Below, one piece after another: positions 46,569 to 57,419 of a stretch of 64,000 nt of DNA. This DNA comes from Musa acuminata AAA Group (lineage: Eukaryota; Streptophyta; Magnoliopsida; Zingiberales; Musaceae). The stretch's first letter is position 1. Every line of letters begins with the position of its first letter. Where the stretch lies: assembly GCF_036884655.1 (NCBI RefSeq), contig NC_088339.1, forward strand, positions 23,207,501-23,271,500. Direction: 5' to 3'. The notes beneath the pieces are model-generated. The model was not told the origin of the DNA and made no database searches. It was given only the letters and a program-made list of their open reading frames with translations. Both the position numbers and the translations under genes were made by a program.

Positions 46569-48363
46569 TACAATTTGAAAGGCTAATCAGTTCCCAAAAT
46601 ATTCATACGGGAGAAGCAGTCAAGAGGTATCTTTAAACTGAAATGTGGCCGCTTGTCTTCTTCTTGGAAAGTACATTAATTTATGGGTTTGAGAAGATTC
46701 GTATATTGGGTATTTAAATGAACCAAAGGATCACGTAACAGCGAGCAAGAATTCCTTCGGCTGTTGAGCTTGCTTTATCAATAAGGAAGGAAGAAAGCTA
46801 AGGGTCATCGATGAACACACAGTGGCTATGCATGTGTCATGCCTTCCCTCTCCCTGAAACAATGGCCACACGTACAAAGTAGAGGAAGTCTCTTACTGAT
46901 AGGGAGTATATGTGAATGCTTGCAAAACGAAGCTTCTCCTCTGACAAAGAATAGAATATTGCAACTGTGGTGTGCACGTTGAAGTCTCTCTCTGTCTCTC
47001 CCATCCTTCTTCCTCACCCTAAAAGCCATGGCTGACTTCATTCCACGACCTTTAGACTGCCTTCATCTGTGGCCTTGAGAACTGTCGCGGTTTGAGTTTG
47101 ATCAGCAAATCTTCCATCCAAGCCAGAATCACAGAAGCAAGGATTCGTGGAGAGTTCGTTCCCCTTCGTGAATTGATATCGATCACGTCATGAGGGGTTC
47201 CATTATGCTTTCCATTTATGCAAAGTCTAAGAGTTTGGACTTCCGCTAATCAAGGAAGAATGGTGCCAAATCACGGCAGTTCTTAAAGATTGATGGTTAA
47301 GATCACTGCAACTCAACAGTATCGATATTAACTTCGTGGATGGCTTAGGAATCCTGGAAGCTTGCCAACAATAGTATCCAGTCTCCATGAAATGGATCTG
47401 TGACATTACACTAGTCACCGAAGCTCATGCAGAACTCCCATGTCTTTGTTCAAAGCAGGCCTACAAAGGAAAAGGAGAACAACTCAAAGCAACAATGTCA
47501 GCAAAAACAGGCCACCATTTTCTTCTTCCTGACGCACGCACGCACAATCAGGAAATATCAGATGGGGAGGAAGGTTGTGATGTTACATGTAGCTAGTAGG
47601 CATACCAACTCCATAAAAGTTCTCATTATTTCTCTGGAAGAAAAGTAGAAGAAATGAATCATTAAAGAATAAGAAATTGGAAGTGTACATGCAGCCAAAA
47701 TATTCAAAGCCTTTGATTCAGATTTGGACACTTTTGATTCCATTAAGTTCAGCAACACCTTTCCCTGTTTCAGCAGCCAATCTTAAAAGTCAACTACCAT
47801 ACCACATGCAATTTCTTGAACATATCATGGCAAGCAATTTGTATGTGAACGGTTCCTCGTAATCTAAAGTCTCGCGGCTGATGCAAGGAAGCACTAATAG
47901 CTGGACGACACATTGATACCAAATCATCCATCCCAGTATATTTGTCTTGAGGTCAGCTGACTCACACTCAAATTCGAATTGCAGATATTTATTGTTTACC
48001 ACCGGGATAAGTAACTCAGAAACATATTGACCACAAGGTAGGGACTTAATTAAAATATTTAAGCTCAAGTTATCGATGAACTTATATTCTGGTCAAGAAT
48101 CGAATTCGATGTATAGCGACACATCTTCCAAAAGTTCATATCAAATTCAATGTGTCGATTCGACGATCAAGATCTATCTCATCAAGATCATCTCAGATCA
48201 TAAATTTACAAACTCGGGAAGATAACTCGAGACAATAAGATTGACTCATAATTTCTAATAGCCTTATCGGAACAGCAAACACAGGATTTTTAAGAATAAT
48301 TACAGAGATTCTCCTACCTGATAACTGCAAAGAGGGAGTACATATATTAGGTAAACATCCATG
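46569..48363. other. Spacer
   Basis: No gene recognised between the copia element and the first solo-LTR-like repeat. Open frames are short and without domains. Confidence 0.5.
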
Positions 48364-48368
48364 GTGAC

Positions 48369-48903
48369 TGTTGGTGAACTCATGTGCCGTGATTGGTGGG
48401 TCAACACGGCCTGGTCCACGGGCTGATGTCGGGAGACTTTGCTTGGTCGAATGGGTTGCCGGGATCGATCGACCATAGGTCGAGATGCTTGCGTCGAGAT
48501 GTTGGTTAGTGTCTCTCGATCGGGACGGTCGCGCCTCCAAGGGTGGTCGCTCTCCTGCACAGAAGGTCCTCGTCGGGTGATTATCGAATTTGATCCCTCA
48601 ACGAGTAAGTTAGTACTTGGTTCTTTTTGTTTTGACTCTCCTTGGCCAGATGCTAGCTAGTGGTTTTTATACTACTGTACGAGGATTGACCATACGCGGG
48701 TTTGGGGTGACGGCCGATCCTCGAGGGGTGAGGAGATACCTTTGTGCGGTCGTTATCCCAAGCTTTTCGAGACGGGATGTATCGAGGAATGCCTTGGTAT
48801 AGATCTTGGTTCGGCACGTGAGAGTACTCCTCTTGTTGATCTGGTGATGGCGTGATGTGGCGTCGGTGGTGAAATGGCTAGGGGCCCAAAATAAATCTTA
48901 TCA
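48369..48903 (+). mobile_element. Solo-LTR-like element, plus orientation
   Basis: 535 bases beginning TGTTGGTGAACT and ending CTTATCA, with near-identical five-base flanks GTGAC (48364-48368) and GTAAC (48904-48908). TG...CA termini and a five-base target duplication are LTR features. No internal domain is present, so a solo LTR left by recombination is the simplest reading. The reverse-complement relative is at 49133-49618. Confidence 0.6.
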
Positions 48904-49132
48904 GTAACAAGCCACAGTTTCTGTTTATTTGGAGTTTGGCTACATAAATTGTTTCCCTGCTTCTTTGTTTACTGAAAGCATGTTAATGGTAATATAAATG
49001 TCATCATATTTCTTGTTATTATTGGTATTGGCATTCTTCTTTGGTCTTCTTCCATACATCGAGAACACCATGATCATATAAAATAATTGAAATTAATGAG
49101 AAACCATTATATCTTCTTTATTTTGCCTCTAT
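48904..49132. other. Spacer between inverted solo-LTR-like copies
   Basis: About 230 bases of AT-rich DNA forming the loop between two inverted repeats. No coding signal was found. Confidence 0.5.
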
Positions 49133-49618
49133 TGATAAGGTATATTTTGGGCCCTAGCCATGTCACAACCAATATCGTGCCACGCCACCGCCAGGTCAGT
49201 AAAAGGAGTACTCCCACGCACCGAGCCAGGATCCGTACGAAGGCATTCCTTGGTACATCCTGTCCTGAAAATCTCATCATGTTAAACTCACGTAGGATCG
49301 ACCCTTGTACAATAGTATAAAAACTCATGACCGGCATCTTGTCAAGGGAGGCGAAAATAAAAAAGAACCAAGCGCTAACTTACTCGTTGAAGGGCCAAAG
49401 TCGATAACCACCCGACGAGGGCCTTCAGTGTAGGAGAGCGGTCACCCCCCAAGGCATGACCATCCCGATCGAGAGGCGCCTTCCTCCATATGGATACAAC
49501 ATCCCGACCTACGGTTGATCAACCTTGATGACCCATTCGGCCGACCATTGACTCCCGATATAGACCTATGGATCAAGCCGTGCTGACTCATCAACCATGG
49601 CACATTAGTTCACCGACA
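49133..49618 (-). mobile_element. Solo-LTR-like element, minus orientation
   Basis: The reverse complement of this segment aligns along its length with 48369-48903. Both outer ends read TGT(T/C)GGTGAACT, and both inner ends carry GGCTAGGG(G)CCCAAAATA followed by CTTATCA. It is diverged and about 50 bases shorter. The flanks TCTAT and TGTAC do not match, so its insertion scar is lost or it arrived as part of a rearrangement. Confidence 0.6.
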
Positions 49619-49907
49619 TGTACTATGTTGTTCGATTTCTTTTCGGCTGAACAATTGTGATGGCACGGTTGCATGTTGAATTCCTTGTGCAGAACAAAAA
49701 TAGTCATTTGCAGGACTACATTACTTCTGTTGCAGTCTTGTCAGACAAAAACTTCAAACCAAATAACACTGATGTAGCAGATTGGTAAATAAATTTCAGT
49801 TCCTTGTTATGTTCTGCTGGATTACCTGATTGCAAGTTAACTCAAATTCCTTCCTTCTTCAACAGTAGAAAAGTTTACATGATCATTCGATTTTGATGTT
49901 GTTTCAG
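49619..49907. other. Spacer before the RING remnant
   Basis: It includes a good acceptor (GTTTCAG) at the boundary with the remnant exon. The ankyrin-repeat exons expected upstream were not found here. Confidence 0.5.
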
Positions 49908-50435
49908 GTGTCTCTTAGGGAATATGGCTGGAGAAAGGCAAAATACGAATCCACTTCATGTGCTATTTGTTTGCAATCAAAATGCACAGTTGCTGCAGTG
50001 GGTACATATCTTGAAACTTTGAATGAGACGAAGCATTCCATCATCAATCTGCTGCTTGAGTTACTCTATTCTGGAGCAACTACTCTATTCGGTCATCCAT
50101 CAGCGCGCATACACATCGATACAGCACCTTTCTTTTCTTCTTACTTACGGATAAAAGACAGAGCTTTCTTTTGTTTTGCAGGTTGTAACCATGAATTCTG
50201 CACCACTTGTACGTTGTTTCTTTGTTCAACCAGCAACACCTCGACCTCAACAGCACCTCCAGGATCAGTGAACATGTCCTCTCTGCCGACATGCCATAGT
50301 CTCTCATTCATCAAGCTTCCTGATACAACAAGCCCGGTGAAAGACCTGGTGAAAGTGAGTCTGCCCACAACTCTGTGTTCACTACAGCCTCGATACCGAG
50401 CTCAAAACCTGCCACCTCGAAGGCCAAGCACATAA
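49908..50435 (+). pseudogene. Remnant of an XB3/XBOS33-type ankyrin-RING E3 ligase
   Basis: Two exon remnants (49908-50001 and 50182-50435) join in phase across a GT-AG intron. They read VSLREYGWRKAKYES, then the RING start CAICL...CTVAAVG|CNHEFC, then LFLCSTSN and SFIKLP, as in the C-terminal RING of the plant XB3 family. The ankyrin repeats are absent. Between 50271 and 50306 the frame is scrambled: the expected RING residues TCPLCRHAIVS appear one base out of frame. A one-base excess at about 50271 and a two-base excess at 50305-50306 cancel, restoring the downstream frame. The last pair of zinc ligands is therefore lost, so it is very unlikely to make a working ligase. Confidence 0.75.
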
Positions 50436-51316
50436 CCAAGTCCGACTTCCAGTACAAGCGAATCAAGCAAAATTCTTCTTGCATGCCTTGCATAAGAGCT
50501 TATCTTGATTATATCGAGCTTAGATGTTCTTTTTTCAGCTATCTTGATTTCTGTATCCTGTATTTGTTGCCGATAATATTGGCCTTTCAGATGTGATTTG
50601 TTAGCATTCTTGTAAACAGATTATAAGACCATTAGTAAAGCTATTAAGATGTAAACATAAGATGTGAGAAACTGTTGTGTGTAGTGCAGAATTATTGTAC
50701 CAAAAAACTCTTCTAGTTACTAGGAAAATGTAAATCTGAAATAATTATTTCCTTCGTATCCGGTCAAGAAGTACTTCCATGGTGTATCAACAGATGTTTT
50801 GTTGATGATTACTGGTTGACAACATGTCTTATCTGCTCTTTCACTACTCTTGAATAGTAAAATAGGTGTTATTAAACGTATGCAATATTGTACCGTACCG
50901 ATATTTCGAGGTTAACTCGGTATGGTATCGACATATCGAGCATTACACTAGTGTGTACCGAGCGGTATACCAAGACACACTGAACAGTTTTATATATTTT
51001 CTTTCTTACTATAACACTGTAGTACTGCTATAGTGTAATACTATAGCACTGTATTGGTACTGAGCGGTCCGCATACCGGTGTGTCATCGAACTGGTACGT
51101 ACCGCCCGTACCGGACGGTATCATTCGGTATTGCATATCATAAAATCAAATATAATAAAATAAATAGTAACATGATAAAGAAAATTTTATTTAAAAGAAT
51201 AGGTGGAAGTAAAGATGAAAATTAGTGTTGACAAGAAAAATATATTGTAAAAATAATACTATATTAAAAATCGTTTTCAGGAACGTATATAATAGAAAAA
51301 CATGGAAAAAGTAACT
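50436..51316. other. Spacer with a candidate MITE
   Basis: 3' flank of the RING remnant, then the GTACCG-rich repeat described separately, then AT-rich DNA up to the tRNA gene. Confidence 0.5.
50879..51137. repeat. Candidate MITE with GTACCG-rich imperfect inverted ends
   Basis: The ends are TATGCAATA at 50879-50887 and TATTGCATA at 51129-51137, perfect nine-base inverted repeats. They extend imperfectly into GTACC/GGTAC-rich DNA, and the centre is near-palindromic (ACTATAACACTGTAGTACTG and its return). It is non-coding and about 260 bases. No clear target duplication was seen, so the class is uncertain. Confidence 0.45.
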
Positions 51317-51388
51317 TCCGTTGCCGGGACTCGAACCCGGGTCTCTCGGGTGAGAGCCGAGTATCCTAACCAACTAGACTACAACGGA
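51317..51388 (-). tRNA. tRNA-Glu (anticodon CTC)
   Basis: 72 bases on the minus strand. The acceptor stem TCCGTTG pairs with CAACGGA at the other end. The anticodon loop GGCTCTCACC has CTC at its centre, and the T arm is CCGGGTTCGAGTCCCGG, which includes the B box GGTTCGAGTCC. There is no intron and no encoded CCA. All arms close, so it looks functional. A short T-rich stretch downstream on the minus strand could serve as a Pol III terminator. Confidence 0.95.
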
Positions 51389-51499
51389 TTGCTTGATTAG
51401 GCCATAATTCATAAAAACACAAATTTAGATACGACAACTCAAATATACCCCGCGACGCCAATGGTAAACGTTACTTCGAGTCACTGGAGACGTTTTGAG

Positions 51500-51740
51500 C
51501 GACGAGCTCCGCCTCCGCCGGCTTCGCGCCCAAGGCCCGGCCGACTGCTGCCGTCCTCACAATTTGTGGCCTGGGACGAACCGTCGACTACATGTTGAGC
51601 AAAGGAAGTCGGGACGCGGTTCCTCTTGCCGACATCTCTCGTGACTTGGATGTTGCTCTGAAGGTGTTTGGTACAGTGCCCGAGAGAGAAATGTGTCTCT
51701 TGGACGGCTACACCAGCAGCTGATCGAGCTGTCTCGGGGC
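51500..51740 (+). pseudogene. Possible PPR-gene fragment
   Basis: A GC-richer island reads, in pieces, DLDVALKVFGTVPER followed one frame over by EKCVSWTA. This is the usual run of a pentatricopeptide-repeat protein (ALKVFDxMPERNVVSWTA). The frame changes between the two parts and stops follow, so only a short degraded piece is present. The similarity is by eye and weak. Confidence 0.3.
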
Positions 51741-52560
51741 GGGGGCCATTTATTTCGATCCAGGTAATTGATTCATCAACTTTAGGCGACTTAAATTCTT
51801 CGATTCGATTGACTTTTTACATGTGCGTGTCGAGACTTAAGTGTATGGTAGGAACGAAAAATACCTCTGAAGCAGCTGAATCCAGGAAACAAATGGAACT
51901 TTGTTGTGCATTGGTGAGGCCTCATAAACAATCAATTAGAAAGATGGCTTTTCCAGTGCAGAAAGGTCAGTTCGATGCATACATATCTCTTCAGTTTAGC
52001 CTTCTTGGGTGTTGGAGGGCCGCCGTTTTCAATGGGAAAGTTGGTAAGCAACGTCGACATTTGGCCCATTTCATCATAGGACAAACATTAATGGCTATTT
52101 GAGTTGTGCCAAGTTAGATGCTGCTGTGGTTACTACTACTGATATGTGCTTTATGTCTTTCAATATGAGGCTTTTATAGTTAATCTTTAAGATTTTGTTT
52201 TTCTTCCCCAATTCTTTTTCTTGTTCTACCAAAGGTCTCTGATTATATGCAAGCTGGAAATACGTACAAGTGTAATTATTTGGATGGTTGTAGGCATAAT
52301 GACTGCTTATTATTATAAGTAAGTTAGGTTGATTGAATCACCCCTGAAATTTGCGGAGGCGATGTGAAGCCACATATCGCCCCGATAAGCCTACAATGTA
52401 GGCGGGTTGAGTGAGCCCGAACAGCATATGTTGGGCCCAATTTTGGTGAGGGGTGACGTCACCCTGACAAATTTCATGGGTGATCCAGTGCCCTTTCATT
52501 TCTTAAAGAAATCCATTTTCTGGATTTATTATTAATATTATAAATACTAATATTATTATC
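51741..52560. other. Spacer with a candidate MITE
   Basis: An open frame of 144 codons (51668-52102) crosses this region but shows no domain beyond the PPR-like start. The short inverted-repeat element at 52336-52484 is listed separately. Confidence 0.5.
52336..52484. repeat. Candidate MITE, about 150 bp with 18-bp inverted ends
   Basis: The left end AATCACCCCTGAAATTTG and the reverse complement of the right end (GATCACCCATGAAATTTG) match at 16 of 18 positions. The interior is GC-richer than its surroundings and has no open frame of note. A flanking duplication was not evident. Confidence 0.55.
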
Positions 52561-52699
52561 GTTATCTCTGTGATGGTTGGAATCCACAGTCCAGCCGAAA
52601 GCGCGTTTGGGCGTCTCGCTCACGCGTCCCACCACAACCCACCCCTCCTAGCTCGCAATATTTGTCGTTTTAGATCGGCAACCAGTCACAGTCGTGCTG

Positions 52700-55600
52700 C
52701 GTCACTCAATCTGTCTCTGTCTCTCTCTCTCTCTCTCGTTCCTCTTCTTGGCCTCTGAGGCGGATCGCATATTGCCCGCTAACCCCTCGTTGGATTTCTG
52801 ATCGTTTCTTCGTTGGTCGCACCGGCACGTAAGAATCCCCAATACTTCGGCACCTAGAGTTCTTTGATTTCTTTGATCTATCTTCTGAATACGCTATGGT
52901 TCCTCCTTTTCTTGATAGATCTCACTCTTTGGAGCTGATCGCTTGGGTTTGACTTTCTTTTGCTTGTATATTTTGGTCTTTGATTCTTTTCTTGTCGTAT
53001 GGTTTTCGGTTCTGATGATATTATCTAATCCGTGTGAGATCTGAGGAATGACGGACGTGATCCAGCAGATGCAAAATGTACTCTTTTTGCCTTCGTTGTT
53101 TTCTTTTGGTTCGTTTTTAAGATCCTGTTTTTTTGGGCTCATAATCAATCGTCTCTGTGATATTTTTGGAGTTTAAGTAGTCGAATGGAAGGAATTTTTT
53201 GGGACGAACTCCTTGTTCTTTGTGATATTACATTTCGTTGTTGAAGTATCTTATCTAAACTTCAGATTGATCTATATGTCTTGATGAGTGAGCGCTAGCG
53301 TTCTATGGACTTTTACCTATCATCTGCAATGATCTCTTGTGGGCATACCGTCAAATTCCATCTTGCAATTTCGCCTTTTTTTGTAGGAACTTTAGAACCT
53401 CCGTGTCTTAATCTTATGGATCTTTTCTTGGGTTGAAAGATTAGAAATTGTTCTTTGAACGTACGGTGTGGTTTATCTCATTTATGGTTATCTTTTTATC
53501 CTTCTAAGCATTTAAATATGATCACTTCTTTACAAAAAAGAAAAAGACTTTTGTACTTTCCGTTTACAAATTGGTGCACCAATCAATATTATTCTTAACA
53601 ACCCTTACAACAATGTGAAAGGATGTACCGTAAACAGTTTGATAAAAAACATGTAATACCAAGGCACCTGTAGGAGTCTTTTTGAGTTAGATAATGTTTG
53701 CTGGAAGTGTATGTATTACGAGGGAGAGAACAACATATTTCATTGGTTGGACCAGATGCATGCTAGTTAGGATTGACTTAGGACCTGTACATGAAGAAAT
53801 TCTGGAATTTGTTGGTCTTCTGCTTTGTGAAAATAGGTTTGAGTTATATAGTTGGTGGCAGAACCGAGGATATACTTCTAGGCTGTTAATCATGTTCCAT
53901 CTATCAGTGTTGCCATGAAATTTAGGTAATTTAGACTTTAGATGTATGGTAAATGGACTGATCCCAATTATATAGCCAAGTTCTCACAAGTCACTATTTG
54001 GTGACATTGAAGGGTATAGATATTAGGAACGAGTTTCTAGGCAGTTTCTTCTTTGCAAATTGTAATTTCGTTTTCTATCTTCACTTGTTCAGTGTTACAT
54101 TGGAATTGTGCTATTTATTAATATTTTTAGTTTAATCTTGTCATAACCCTTTTGATGTCTTGGTTACGCACTTTCCCTGTGGCTGTTATATTTCCTCATT
54201 CATTTTATTTTTCTTTTCTCTGTGAAGAAGTCCCTTGCAAGCTTCTCTCAACTCTAATATATACTATGACTACTTTTACTAAAGTCGCTTGTCGTTCACT
54301 CATATACTAAAGTCGCTTGCTGTTTTTTATTTTTTTTATTTTTTTTGTATAAATGTGACTTGCAAACATATACTACCTTCTTTTGCTAAAGTTTCTTGTC
54401 TTTCACTCATGTAAGTTGCTTTATTCATTTTCTTTTCATGCTCAACTTCTGTTTCTCAGTCTTATTTATTTTGAAGGGCAACAATGTCTTACTTTCTATA
54501 AGAAATTGCATTTTTTTTTTCTTCTTCTAGAAAATTTTCAATCACACTCAGTATTCTTAAGATTGCAATATCGATGAATTTCTTACCACTAAAGGTTTTT
54601 GAAGCAAAGTTTGATTCAAGATGGGTCTCACACATGGAACTTTGAAGCAACTGTGTAGGTTTGATCCAAGATTCTATTAGTAGCTAGGTTTCCATTAGTT
54701 TCCTAGGCATGGGAAGAGTTGAAGCAAATGTGTAGGTGTCTATCAATTTGTTGTGGTTAAAGTTGAACAAACTGAAGAGTTGATAATAGCCATGTTCTTA
54801 TTTTGTTTTACTCTGAGAAAATATTTTTAATTATGATTCAAAATCCATGTAATGCATTTTAAAAAAATAAATTCTTCATCGACCATTTTATATCAATTCT
54901 GATAAAAGTAGATTGTGGTCTTGCTTATGTTCTGAAAGCTTCAGCTTGATTCAGCTGTCATCTTTTTGTACAATAAAGACCCTGAGTTCTTTGAAGAATC
55001 TTGAAAGAGAAAGATATCCATGTTAATTCTCAAGTTATAAGAAGATCCATCAAAGGAAAAGAGTTCTATGAGAACGTTGCTGCAGCTCTGCTTTTATACA
55101 AGTTTGTTAAACATTATCATGTTTTTATGAAAGACCTAAGAAGTTTGAGCATAATAAGTGGTTCAGATTCCTCATAAGCTGATTGTGACTTTTTCATTAT
55201 GGTAGAACAACTATGGAGAGATGAATAGTCTATAAATTTTATTTGTGGCCATTGTACCTAAGTTCATCAAGTTAGTAGTCAATTTGCATATGACAAGCAT
55301 GAACTATTTCTAAATTTGAAAGAAAAAGCTCGTTAGTTGCAATCATACCTAGATGTTTTGTCATATAATTCCACAGGCAATGCCTAGAATGTTCTGATGA
55401 AATCCTTCTTTTCTGATAGTTGGAGAGCATCAGGTTTAAACACTGTCAAAATATACGAATGCAAATTGCATACACACACACACATTGTTGTTCCTTGCAA
55501 GCTATTCTTAAGTGCTGATGCCATGGCTGGATATTTTTCATGTTTTATATATCTGTATTGACTCCCTATCATGACTTATTAGTGACTACCTTCTTTCTCT

Positions 55601-55937
55601 GATGCAGGACTTTAGGCAGCTTAGACCTTCTTGACAGATGGTTCTTGATTCACTATCATCTCCTCATAGGAGATCACAGAACACAGTTTTCCTGGCATCC
55701 CCGTCCAAGAAGCAGCAGTCGGGCTTCAATGAGCCTGGTAGTTGGTCCACTATTTATGAGCGGCACAGGTTTCTCTTGATGATGCTAGCTCTATTGGCAT
55801 TCCTATGCACCATCTATTTGTACTTTGCAGTTACATTGGGAGCCACAGGTTCATGCTCAGGAATGTCAGGAGCTGAGAAAGCTCTTTGCCAGGCCAAATC
55901 TTCATTGCACAAGGGGAAATTGAAATTCTTTTGACCA
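52700..55937 (+). other. Transcription unit of the small membrane protein (non-coding exon 1 and long 5'UTR intron)
   Basis: A CT-rich leader (52710-52745) precedes a donor CAC|GTAAGA at 52829. The acceptor GATGCAG at 55607 lies 30 bases before the ATG. This predicts a 5'UTR intron of 2779 bases (52829-55607), T-rich throughout and without coding frames of note. Long leader introns often raise expression in plants. The transcript structure is inferred from splice motifs only; the first base is uncertain. Confidence 0.55.
55638..55934 (+). CDS. Small conserved single-pass membrane protein
   Basis: One coding exon of 98 residues. The N-terminus MVLDSLSSPHRRSQ is basic and Ser-rich. Residues about 43-70 form one strong transmembrane helix (FLLMMLALLAFLCTIYLYF). 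Two Cys in the CSGMSGAEKALC stretch follow, and the protein ends GKLKFF. I recall an uncharacterised plant protein with this N-terminus, helix and ending (an At3g52105-like family), with no known role; I assign no function. The conserved N- and C-terminal ends and the clean acceptor upstream support it as a real gene. Membrane topology and compartment cannot be told from the sequence. Confidence 0.85.
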   Translation: MVLDSLSSPHRRSQNTVFLASPSKKQQSGFNEPGSWSTIYERHRFLLMMLALLAFLCTIYLYFAVTLGATGSCSGMSGAEKALCQAKSSLHKGKLKFF

Positions 55938-56831
55938 GCAAGTGGTCTCGAGCATCTAGAAAAGCAATGCCTCTGGGATTAATGATCAATTCATGACAAT
56001 TCATAAACACTATATGATATGGGGGCATTGCATGTTTGGTTTCCTGCAGCAAATTATACGATTTGTGGGTTGTGGTTTACCGATGATAAATGTGTATTTG
56101 ATTTGATGTGTTACCTGTTATAAGGGTGTACTTGATTTTTTGAACATGTAATCCTTAGATGATTACTGTCTTAGTTTCTGTTTCTCTGTTCATTAGAAAT
56201 TTACAGTCTTCAGTCATTAGTTGAAGATCATTGTTAACATTGCCCCATCATTCATATCAGTACAATATTGTTTACAAGACATCGATTGTCAACTTTAGAA
56301 AGGGAATTGATGTCTGGATTGTGCAGCATTGACACATTGCTTTTGTTGTTTTGAATCCATGACAACCTTCGTGGTATTCTGTTGTCACCAGAGTAATGAC
56401 CTTATGAGCAGCTCATGGTGTGCTCTGATTCTGATATGCTGGAGTACCTGTCGATGTATCAGCATTGCCATATCATTTCTTATAATCACATAAATATTAC
56501 GATGCTACGATGATGGCATCTTCATGTGTTCTTTGACATCTTGAAAAAAAAATAAAATTATATATATATATACTTAGAAAATAAAAATATTCATCTAATT
56601 GTAGCTGAGTTAGCATTTATATCTCATATTTATGAAAATAAAAATATATTGTTATAGGAAATTATAATCATAAGCAACACAATCTGATCCTTACGAGTCT
56701 CATAATACTAATTTTTAATAATACTAATAATACGATCTGATCCTTACGATGCTAATAATACTAATTTTTAATATCAAGAATAATCTTAATATTTTATAAA
56801 ATTATTAATTTTATGGATCACACGATAAATG
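55938..56831. other. Spacer
   Basis: 3' flank of the membrane-protein gene, becoming AT-rich after 56540. A short direct repeat (AATACTAATTTTTAAT and ATCTGATCCTTACGA motifs, twice each) lies at about 56686-56790. No gene was found. Confidence 0.55.
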
Positions 56832-56836
56832 ATTGT

Positions 56837-57393
56837 TGATGAGGATAGTAATTATGATAAAACTCGGCTGACGTCAGCCGACGCCTCACGCCTCGATCGA
56901 CGTGATTGCACTCGGTCAACCGAACCGGAACATCGACCGAGGCGCATTAATGCCTACTCAGGCTCGGTTCTTCATGCTACGCCAACGCCCATGTCAGACG
57001 CTACCAGCCTATCTCCTGCAAGCGGGCACATCAAACAACAGTAAGCTTCTCTATAAATACCCGCTCGTTCATCAGAGGGGGGAGGGGGGGAAAAAGATAC
57101 CAAAAACACTTCTTCTCCTTAAACTCCCTCCACATCTGCTAACTTGATCGTCGGAGGGGTCGGGCCGAGCACTCCGACCCGACCTTTGTGCGGGTGCGAA
57201 GCCGAGGGTCCCTGTCGGACGCACGGACGAGGAGTTCTTGCCCGGAGGAAACGGCGACCCCGTCCCGATCGGACCATCGCACTAGACCGACCCCACGGGC
57301 TCGAGGGATGCCCCTGGGAGATCTCCGTCGTTCGGACCCGAATCGAGCTACGTCGGCCCCGAGGCCACGGCTCCCAGGTTGTTTACAACAACA
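56837..57393 (+). repeat. 5' LTR of the gag-only element
   Basis: 557 bases, TGATGAGG to CAACAACA. It contains a TATA-like CTATAAATAC at 57051-57060, a likely promoter about 215 bases in, and a short G-run near 57078. Confidence 0.88.
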
Positions 57394-57419
57394 GATTGGC
57401 GCTAGAAGGAGGGCCCGAA

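Noticed and set aside
51668..52102. 144-codon plus-strand open frame
   Set aside because: Apart from a short PPR-like start it has no recognisable content and no supporting splice or promoter signals.
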